DNA from: an uncultured Mollicutes bacterium
GTDB taxonomy: Bacteria > Bacillota_I > Bacilli_A > Acholeplasmatales > Anaeroplasmataceae
NCBI GenBank assembly: GCA_937905855.1
Contig: CALCWU010000175.1
Location: 1-15,136, forward strand
Direction of reading: 5' to 3'
Length of the DNA: 15,136 nt
Of this stretch, positions 8,612 to 13,940 are shown piece after piece. The position numbers and the translations under genes are program-made. The notes below the pieces were generated by a model. The model was not told the DNA's origin. It was given only the letters and a program-made list of their open reading frames with translations, and searched no databases. How positions within the stretch are numbered: position 1 is the first letter of the stretch; every line of letters begins with the position of its first letter.

Positions 8612-8687
8612 TATTGACATTGAAAAATCATTATAATAATTTTTTGACCATTATAATTTATATAGCTTTGAAACAATTTATAATATT
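8607..8687 (+). repeat. Left copy of the imperfect direct repeat flanking the XRE/ImmA/PIN cassette
   Basis: It aligns without gaps to 10539-10619 (constant offset 1932) at about 65 of 81 positions. Shared blocks are AAAAATATT, TTATAATAA, ACCATTATAA, TTTGAAA and AATTTATAAT. Confidence 0.65.
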
Positions 8688-8842
8688 GCAAGTAAAATAG
8701 GTAATGAAGTATGTCTAAAACTCAAGTATTGCAGAAAAATAAATAAACGAGAATATCTTGATAATTCCTTGAATTTAATAAAAAACATATTATTTTCGAT
8801 ATAGAAAGCAATTTTATGTCATAAAATATTTAATAAAGCATA
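8688..8842. other. AT-rich intergenic stretch with no gene seen
   Basis: This is the rest of the gap before the cassette promoter. It holds only short frames without an SD (for example ATG 8711, 11 sense codons) and no recognisable RNA. Confidence 0.5.
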
Positions 8843-8871
8843 TTGAAAATATGACAAAAATATAATATAAT
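8843..8871 (+). promoter_or_regulatory. Promoter of the XRE/ImmA/PIN operon
   Basis: TTGAAA (8843-8848), a 17-bp spacer and TATAAT (8866-8871) are present. A perfect palindrome AATATAATTATATT (8864-8877) overlaps the -10 and is a candidate operator for the XRE protein. It is purely A/T, so the operator idea is weak while the promoter is well supported. Confidence 0.7.
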
Positions 8872-8895
8872 TATATTGAAATGGAGGTCATTACT

Positions 8896-9228
8896 ATGGC
8901 AAAGATAGTTGGAGAAAATATTAAAAAATTAAGAGAAGAAATGGGATTGACCCAAGTTAACATTGCAAATTTTCTTAATGTTGATCAAAGTATGATTTCA
9001 AAGATTGAAAAAGGTGAAAGGTCATTGTCTGTTGATATGTTAGAAAAACTTTCATATCTTTTTGGCGTTACTATAGATGATATAGAAAATGATAAGATAG
9101 AAAGATCATCATATTCTATAGCGTTTAGAGCTAATGAATTAACATGTGATGATATGGAAGCAATTTATGCAATTAACAAAATTGCAATGAACATTTCATT
9201 TATGACTAATAGACTAAAGGGGGAATAA
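8896..9228 (+). CDS. XRE-family helix-turn-helix transcriptional regulator
   Basis: This 110-residue DNA-binding protein has a Cro/C1-type HTH at about residues 7-60. IKKLREEMGLTQVNIANFL is followed by VDQSMISKIEKGERSLS, the recognition helix region, and then MLEKLSYLFGVTIDDI. The C-terminal ~45 residues are a short tail rather than a known sensor domain. The start is ATG 8896, because GGAGG at 8883-8887 is spaced for it. An in-frame ATG at 8881 overlaps that SD and would put it inside the gene. It is the first gene of a three-gene operon, 2 bp from the metallopeptidase gene. By analogy with ImmR/ImmA and with Xre-COG2856 pairs, it probably represses its own promoter and is the substrate or partner of the adjacent peptidase. 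Confidence 0.92.
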   Translation: MAKIVGENIKKLREEMGLTQVNIANFLNVDQSMISKIEKGERSLSVDMLEKLSYLFGVTIDDIENDKIERSSYSIAFRANELTCDDMEAIYAINKIAMNISFMTNRLKGE

Positions 9229-9230
9229 TT

Positions 9231-9983
9231 GTGGATTTAACTGATTTAATGACCAAAGCTGAAGTTGTTAGAAAGAAAATGGGGGAAGATTGTAACTCTC
9301 CGATTGATATATTAACGCTAGTTCAAAATATGGATAATTTAACTTTAGTATATTACCCAATGGGGAATAATATTAGTGGAATGTGCATTAAGGATAAAGA
9401 TGGTAATTGCACTATTGCGGTTAATTCATTGATGACTTTAGGTAGACAAAGATTTTCTTTAGCACATGAACTTTTTCATTATTATTTTGATGATAATATG
9501 ATGAATATATGCTCAAAGGAAATTGGAACAGGAAAAGAAATCGAAAAGAAGGCTGATATATTTGCTTCCTACTTATTAATGCCAAGGACAGCATTGTATG
9601 AAAATGTTGAGAGTCTAAAGCAAAAGTCAGGAGGTAAACTAACATTACAGGCCATTATTAGAATTGAACAGTATTTTAAGGTTAGTCATCAAACAGCTTT
9701 GTATCAGCTTCTTAATTGCAAATTTATTACTAAAAGTGAATTTGACAAATATATGAATATAAAAGTTAGAAGAGAAGCTGAACTTATGGGTTTCACCTCT
9801 GATTTATATAAACCTACAATTGAAGATAAACAGTATTGTACATATGGGAAATATTTAAATCAAGCAAAACAAATGCTGGATAGAGGTATGATATCTGATG
9901 GTAAATATGATGAACTTTTAATGGATGCATTTAGACCTGATTTAGTTTATGGATTTGAAGAAGGTGGTGATGTTATTGACTGA
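9231..9983 (+). CDS. ImmA/IrrE family metallo-endopeptidase
   Basis: This 250-residue protein carries the family's zinc site. HELFH is at residues 79-83 in the context RQRFSLAHELFHYYF, and the downstream block EKKADIFASYLLMP begins with E105, the expected third ligand. In ImmA and IrrE such enzymes cleave a partner repressor (ImmR, DdrO). The partner here should be the XRE protein encoded just upstream. It starts at GTG 9231 behind AAGGGGGAA, 2 bp after the XRE stop. It ends with TGA 9981-9983, overlapping the start of the PIN gene by 8 bp, which implies translational coupling. Residues ~160-250 form a helical C-terminal extension beyond the minimal peptidase. The protein is cytosolic. Family assignment is firm, the specific substrate is inferred. 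Confidence 0.93.
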   Translation: MDLTDLMTKAEVVRKKMGEDCNSPIDILTLVQNMDNLTLVYYPMGNNISGMCIKDKDGNCTIAVNSLMTLGRQRFSLAHELFHYYFDDNMMNICSKEIGTGKEIEKKADIFASYLLMPRTALYENVESLKQKSGGKLTLQAIIRIEQYFKVSHQTALYQLLNCKFITKSEFDKYMNIKVRREAELMGFTSDLYKPTIEDKQYCTYGKYLNQAKQMLDRGMISDGKYDELLMDAFRPDLVYGFEEGGDVID

Positions 9984-10518
9984 GCCATTATTTTTTGATA
10001 CAGATTGTATTTCGGCATTTTTGTGGGTTGATAATGAAAGTATTTTATCAAAGCTTTTTCCAGGAAGGATTGTAATACCTAAAGAAGTATATGATGAATT
10101 ATCAAATCCAAGAGTTAATCAAATAAAACATTTAAAGAATCAAGTTGATTTAATGATTAAAAATGGACAAGCTACAATTGAAACGATAGACATAAATTCA
10201 AAAGAATATAAATTGTATAGAAAATTAACAGTAAATCCTGAGCCTGGAAAAAAGATTATAGGTAAAGGAGAAGCAGCTTCTATTTCTTTGGCTAAAGAAA
10301 GAAAAGGAATAATAGCAAGCAATAATTTAAAGGATATTTCTACATATATTGAAGAATTTGGCCTAATACATTATACAACAGGTGACATTATGTTAATGGC
10401 TCTTAATAAAGGTTTTATTAATGAAGAGCAAGGTAATATTATATGGGCAAATATGCTTTCCAAACGACGTAAGCTTGGTTATTTGACATTTAGTGATTGT
10501 ATTAATGCAAATAAATAA
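9976..10518 (+). CDS. PIN-domain protein, probable ribonuclease effector
   Basis: This 180-residue protein begins with the PIN first strand FFDTDCISAFL (D8, D10). It continues with PKEVYDEL (E41), then GKGEAASISLAKERKG (E99), then ASNNLKDI (N116, N117, D120). These match the acidic clusters of PIN nucleases, which cut RNA with Mg2+ or Mn2+. The third cluster has Asn-Asn and Asp rather than the more usual Asp pair, so activity should be checked. The start is taken as TTG 9976, because AAGGTGGTGA (9961-9970) is spaced correctly for it. In-frame ATG 9970 and ATG 9949 overlap or precede the SD. The gene overlaps the ImmA/IrrE stop by 8 bp and is the last of the cassette. No VapB-type antitoxin lies beside it, so control probably comes from the XRE/ImmA pair. 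Confidence 0.85.
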   Translation: MTEPLFFDTDCISAFLWVDNESILSKLFPGRIVIPKEVYDELSNPRVNQIKHLKNQVDLMIKNGQATIETIDINSKEYKLYRKLTVNPEPGKKIIGKGEAASISLAKERKGIIASNNLKDISTYIEEFGLIHYTTGDIMLMALNKGFINEEQGNIIWANMLSKRRKLGYLTFSDCINANK

Positions 10519-10538
10519 CACATTAACAAACATTATAC

Positions 10539-10619
10539 AAAAATATTAACATAGCTAAATCTTTATAATAAACTTTTAACCATTATAAGCTATACATTTT
10601 TGAAATAATTTATAATTAT
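10539..10619 (+). repeat. Right copy of the imperfect direct repeat flanking the XRE/ImmA/PIN cassette
   Basis: This is the partner of 8607-8687, about 80% identical without gaps. It begins 21 bp after the PIN stop codon. The TTGACA of the left copy is TTAACA here (10546-10551), while TATAAT (10564-10569) is conserved. Confidence 0.65.
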
Positions 10620-10841
10620 AATAATGTGAATGATAAGATATTTGGAAAAGGTGTAATTGGTACATAGTATATGTATAGAAAGAGTTCAAAAAGTAAAAAA
10701 AATATAGATTATGATACAATAATTTGAAATATAACAAATAGAATTTAAAATCTATTAAAAAATGATGCAATTATCAAAATGGCTATTTTTTTAAACATAG
10801 TTTTTAATTTAGTTTTATATTTACATTAATACTGAATTTTT
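10620..10841. other. AT-rich intergenic stretch containing a gene relic
   Basis: Besides the relic at 10641-10690, I see a weak hairpin (AATAGA / TCTATT, 10737-10742 with 10751-10756) without a T-run, and no supported gene on either strand. The protein-like frame on the minus strand is low-complexity. Confidence 0.5.
10641..10690 (+). pseudogene. Relic of an AAA_14/DUF4143 gene 5' end
   Basis: The segment TATATGTATAGAAAGA, then one mismatch, then TTCAAAA repeats the translation start of the second AAA_14 gene (12500-12523) at 23 of 24 positions. It starts MYRKSSK where the intact gene reads MYRKISK. The bases before it (TTTGGAAAAGG, then GGTACATAGT) loosely match that gene's leader. After about 18 codons it hits a stop. 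It is best read as a decayed fragment, though chance similarity in AT-rich DNA is not excluded. Confidence 0.4.
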
Positions 10842-10882
10842 CGCCAAAGTCTCCGTCAAAATAGCGCCAAAGTCTCCATCAA
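10842..10882 (+). repeat. Two 18-bp direct repeats before the first AAA_14 gene
   Basis: CGCCAAAGTCTCCGTCAA (10842-10859) and CGCCAAAGTCTCCATCAA (10865-10882) differ at one base, with a period of 23 bp. They are much more GC-rich than the surroundings and abut the -35 box with a 2-bp gap. An operator or activator site is likely. Confidence 0.85.
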
Positions 10883-10884
10883 CA

Positions 10885-10913
10885 TTGACTTATTTGACTT
10901 TTTTATATATAAT
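10885..10913 (+). promoter_or_regulatory. Sigma-A promoter of the first AAA_14/DUF4143 gene
   Basis: TTGACT (10885-10890), an exact 17-bp spacer and a perfect TATAAT (10908-10913) are present. Transcription should start near 10920, giving a leader of only about 17 nt that begins with the SD GGAGATGAT. Confidence 0.85.
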
Positions 10914-10936
10914 AATATATGGAGATGATACTATTT

Positions 10937-12211
10937 ATGAATGATTATAAAAAGAGAATAATTGATGATATATTAAAAGAAAAATTAGAGAGTAAAGGTG
11001 CTATTTTAATAGAGGGACCAAAATGGTGCGGTAAAACTACTGCAGCCGAACAGGTTTCAAAAAGCATATTATATATGTCAAATCCAAGATTAATAAAACA
11101 AAATTTAATGCTTGCTGATTCGAATCCGGAAATTCTTTTAAGAGGAGATACTCCGAGATTAATTGATGAGTGGCAAATTGCTCCTAAATTATGGGATGCG
11201 ATAAGATTTGAAGTTGATCAAAGAAGAATATTTGGTCAATTTATTTTAACTGGTTCAGCAGTTCCTACAGACACAAGTGAAATTATTCATACAGGAACAG
11301 GTAGATTTACATGGGTTAAAATGCGTCCAATGTCTTTAGTTGAATCAGGAGAATCTAATGGAAGTGTAAGTCTTGAAGAATTATTTAATGGTAATGATAA
11401 TATATATGGAGAATCTATGCTTTCATTAGAAGATGTCGCGTTTTTAGTGTGTCGAGGAGGTTGGCCAATTTCTACATACTTAACAGGAAAGAGTGCTTTG
11501 TCTCAAGCAATTGATTATTATGATGCTGTCGTGTATTCTGATATCTCAAGAGTTGATAATGTTAAAAGAGACTCTGAAAAGGTTAAAAGAATTATGGCTT
11601 CTTATGCCAGAAATCAAGGTGCACAAATAGGTGATGAAACAATTGTTAATGATATAATAACTAATGAAGAAGAAAATATGAATGTCAAAACTGTTCATTC
11701 ATATATTGCCGCATTAAAGAAAATTTTTGTTATTGAAGATATGAAAGCTTGGAATCCTAATCTAAGAAGTAAAACTGCAATTAGAACATTAGATACTAGA
11801 TATTTTATAGACCCATCAATCGCTGCTGCTTCATTAGGATTTGGACCAGGTGATTTAATTAATGATTTAAACACATTTGGATTTATGTTTGAAACATTAG
11901 CAGTAAGGGATTTAAGAGTTTATGCTGAAGCACTTGGCGGCACGGTTTATCATTATCGTGATAAAAACAATTTAGAATGTGATGCTGTAGTTCATTTAAG
12001 AAATGGTAATTATGGGTTAATTGAAATTAAGCTCGGTGGCGATAAACTTATTGAAGAAGGAGTAGAAAATCTTTTAAAGCTTAAAAGCATTCTAGATTTA
12101 GATAAAATGAAGAATCCATCATTTTTAATGGTACTTACGGCTACAGGAAATATAGCATATAAGAGAAAGGATGGAGTTTTAATAGTTCCTATAGCTACTC
12201 TTGGTAAATAA
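10937..12211 (+). CDS. AAA_14 / DUF4143 ATP-binding protein (first copy)
   Basis: This 424-residue cytosolic protein joins an N-terminal AAA+ ATPase with a C-terminal DUF4143 domain. Walker A is GPKWCGKTT (residues 27-35), Walker B is LIDEW with D77 and E78, and the sensor strand is ILTGSA. Near the C-terminus, D349 (LECDAVV) with E363 and K365 (LIEIKLG) forms the D-x(n)-E-x-K pattern of the PD-(D/E)XK nuclease fold seen in this family, although nuclease activity is rarely shown. The role is unknown. Such genes are patchily distributed and often found in accessory regions. The start is ATG 10937, spaced from GGAGATGAT (10921-10929). ATG 10919 would place the SD inside the gene. The gene is monocistronic, with its own promoter and repeat pair. 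I see no clear terminator after it. Confidence 0.88.
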   Translation: MNDYKKRIIDDILKEKLESKGAILIEGPKWCGKTTAAEQVSKSILYMSNPRLIKQNLMLADSNPEILLRGDTPRLIDEWQIAPKLWDAIRFEVDQRRIFGQFILTGSAVPTDTSEIIHTGTGRFTWVKMRPMSLVESGESNGSVSLEELFNGNDNIYGESMLSLEDVAFLVCRGGWPISTYLTGKSALSQAIDYYDAVVYSDISRVDNVKRDSEKVKRIMASYARNQGAQIGDETIVNDIITNEEENMNVKTVHSYIAALKKIFVIEDMKAWNPNLRSKTAIRTLDTRYFIDPSIAAASLGFGPGDLINDLNTFGFMFETLAVRDLRVYAEALGGTVYHYRDKNNLECDAVVHLRNGNYGLIEIKLGGDKLIEEGVENLLKLKSILDLDKMKNPSFLMVLTATGNIAYKRKDGVLIVPIATLGK

Positions 12212-12376
12212 TATCATATAGATTTTATAAATAGCTTTTTCCAATTATTACATTAATTATATGAACAATCCAAAAAATGACGATTTATCTAAGTTAAAAT
12301 TGTATATTTTCTTAATATAAATAAAGTTATGATTTCAAAACTTGAAAATGTAAAAATAAAATTGTTAGCTTATATC
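12212..12376. other. Intergenic stretch with no gene seen
   Basis: This is the spacer between the two AAA_14 genes. No convincing terminator is visible. A weak, diverged relative of the downstream 33-bp repeat may start near 12341 (CTTGAAAATG). Confidence 0.5.
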
Positions 12377-12495
12377 TTTGAAAAGCGTATATTTTAGATT
12401 CGAAAAAAAATTGCAAAAGCGTACTTTTTGATGTATAATAAAGTTTGAAAAGCGTATATTTTAATATGCATTAAAATTTGAAAAGCGGAGGTATA
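12377..12495 (+). repeat. Array of 33-34 bp direct repeats spanning the promoter of the second AAA_14 gene
   Basis: The AAAAGCG core recurs at 12381, 12415, 12448 and 12481, with spacings of 34, 33 and 33 bp. The first and third copies share 20 identical bases (TTTGAAAAGCGTATATTTTA at 12377 and 12444). The second overlaps the -35 box, the third lies at the predicted transcript start, and the fourth merges into the SD (AAAAGCGGAGG). The spacing is about three helical turns, so bound proteins would lie on one face of the DNA. Confidence 0.85.
12411..12439 (+). promoter_or_regulatory. Promoter of the second AAA_14/DUF4143 gene
   Basis: TTGCAA (12411-12416, 4/6 match), a 17-bp spacer and a perfect TATAAT (12434-12439) are present. 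The predicted transcript start near 12446 falls at the beginning of the third repeat copy. Confidence 0.7.
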
Positions 12496-12501
12496 CAATA
12501 T

Positions 12502-13815
12502 ATGTATAGAAAGATTTCAAAATATATTGAAGAATACTTAGTAGGCAATGAAGATAAAATATTATGCATCGATGGTGCTAGACAAGTAGGCAAATCTTAT
12601 ATAATTCGAGAATTATCACAAAAACATTTTAAAAATTATGTAGAAGTTAATATGGCAGATGATAAAATTGGCGATAAATTATTTGCAAATGTAAAAACAA
12701 TTGAGGCGTTTTATATAGAACTTAGCGTTATTGCAGGAGACAAACTAGAAGATAGAGAAAATACAATTGTTTTTATTGATGAAATTCAAGAATATCCTGA
12801 ATTATTAACATTACTAAAACCATTAAAAAAAGACAATAGATATAAGTATATATGTAGTGGATCTGAATTAGGAATTGCCCTTTCCAAATCAACGCTAACT
12901 CCAATGGGGTCAATAATTGAAAAGAAAATGTATCCAATGGATTTTGAAGAGTTTTTAATTGCAAATTCTGTTGGTGAATTAGTTATCAATCATTTAAAAA
13001 ACTCTTTTATTGAAGGAATATCTTTAGACGAAGCATTACATAACAAAATTTTATATTTGTTTAAAACATATTTATATGTTGGAGGAATGCCTGACGCAGT
13101 AAATGCTTTTATTAAAACTAAAAATGTTGTGAAGATAAGAGAAATACAAAAAGATATTGTTAATTTTTATTATGAAGATGCTGCAAAATATGATAAAAAG
13201 AATAAATTGGTAATAAAAAGAATTTATGAAATGATTCCTTCAAATATTGAAAACAAAGTAAAAAGAATTCAATATAAAAAGATTGAAAATATTGATGATG
13301 TAAGATATACGAAATATAATGATGAATTTGAATATCTTATTTCCTCTGGCATAGCTTTAGCTACGAAAGCTTGCAGTGAACCAAGATTTCCACTAATACA
13401 ATCAAGTAGTAAGACCCTTATTAAATTATATATGAATGATGTAGGTTTATTGACAAATATATTATACAAAAATAATGTTAATGCAATTTTAGATGATTCG
13501 AAAGGTGTAAATTTAGGAGCAGTTTATGAAAGCGTCATTGCACAAGAATTAAAAGCCCATAATCATGAATTATATTATTATGATAGAAGAAAGGTTGGAG
13601 AAGTCGATTTTTTAATTGATGATTATGATTCCTTAAATGTTCTACCTTTAGAAATAAAATCAGGGAAAGATTATAAAAATTTTAAAGCATTACCTAAGAT
13701 TTTAGAAGACACAAACTACAAAATGACAAAGGGTTATGTCTTAAGTAATCAAAGGGAAATAAAAAAAGTAGATAAAATAACATATTATCCTATTTATTAT
13801 ATAATGTTTTTATAG
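12502..13815 (+). CDS. AAA_14 / DUF4143 ATP-binding protein (second copy)
   Basis: This 437-residue protein has the same architecture as the upstream ATPase but is clearly divergent from it. Walker A is GARQVGKS (residues 25-32), Walker B is IVFIDEIQ with D93 and E94, and the sensor strand is YICSGSELG. The C-terminal DUF4143 has GAVYESVIAQEL, then GEVDFLI with D369, and LPLEIKSGK with E384 and K386, again the PD-(D/E)XK pattern. It is probably an ATP-driven nucleic-acid or complex-remodelling protein. No reaction is established for the family. The start is ATG 12502, 9 bp after GGAGGT (12487-12492). An upstream in-frame TTG at 12478 would put the SD inside the gene. The 33-bp repeat array runs right up to the SD. 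The low identity to the first copy suggests separate acquisition, not tandem duplication. Confidence 0.9.
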   Translation: MYRKISKYIEEYLVGNEDKILCIDGARQVGKSYIIRELSQKHFKNYVEVNMADDKIGDKLFANVKTIEAFYIELSVIAGDKLEDRENTIVFIDEIQEYPELLTLLKPLKKDNRYKYICSGSELGIALSKSTLTPMGSIIEKKMYPMDFEEFLIANSVGELVINHLKNSFIEGISLDEALHNKILYLFKTYLYVGGMPDAVNAFIKTKNVVKIREIQKDIVNFYYEDAAKYDKKNKLVIKRIYEMIPSNIENKVKRIQYKKIENIDDVRYTKYNDEFEYLISSGIALATKACSEPRFPLIQSSSKTLIKLYMNDVGLLTNILYKNNVNAILDDSKGVNLGAVYESVIAQELKAHNHELYYYDRRKVGEVDFLIDDYDSLNVLPLEIKSGKDYKNFKALPKILEDTNYKMTKGYVLSNQREIKKVDKITYYPIYYIMFL

Positions 13816-13888
13816 GTGAGAATCAAAATCTATATCAAGTAGAGTTCACTTAGTATATGCCATAAGATAATTTAAATTGATAGGAAGA

Positions 13889-13919
13889 TTTAATTTTAAA
13901 AGCGTAGGTTATAGAAAGA
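13889..13919 (+). repeat. Shortened copy of the second AAA_14 gene's start region
   Basis: AATTTTAAAAGCGTAGG then TTATAGAAAGA matches AATTTGAAAAGCGGAGG then TATAGAAAGA at 12475-12514, if about 10 nt including the ATG are missing. It sits 74 bp beyond the second AAA_14 gene and just before the GH95 gene, so that ATPase gene is flanked by similar sequence. Confidence 0.5.
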
Positions 13920-13940
13920 AAGGTAATTGTAAGTATTATA

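Noticed and set aside
8614..8637. TTGACA (8614) with TATAAT (8632) as a promoter
   Set aside because: The spacer is only 12 bp, and at the normal 17 bp the -10 match is poor (TAATTT).
8446..8691. 81-codon frame on the minus strand
   Set aside because: It overlaps the end of the lipoprotein gene, a terminator and repeats, is rich in Tyr/Leu/Ile/Asn from AT bias, and has no SD or family resemblance.
9981..9983. TGA read as Trp (Mycoplasma-type code)
   Set aside because: TGG encodes Trp freely in every gene, and TGA here coincides with the expected end of the ImmA/IrrE gene at the overlap with PIN.
10737..10756. Hairpin AATAGA / TCTATT as a terminator for the PIN operon
   Set aside because: The stem is short and purely weak, and it is not followed by a T-run.
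10576..10770. 64-codon minus-strand frame in the gap before the first AAA_14 gene
   Set aside because: Low-complexity Phe/Tyr/Leu/His sequence typical of random translation of AT-rich DNA, with no SD and no homology I recognise.
12377..12495. CRISPR array
   Set aside because: The units are 33-34 bp with only a short conserved core and no distinct spacers. They overlap a promoter and SD, and no cas gene is present.
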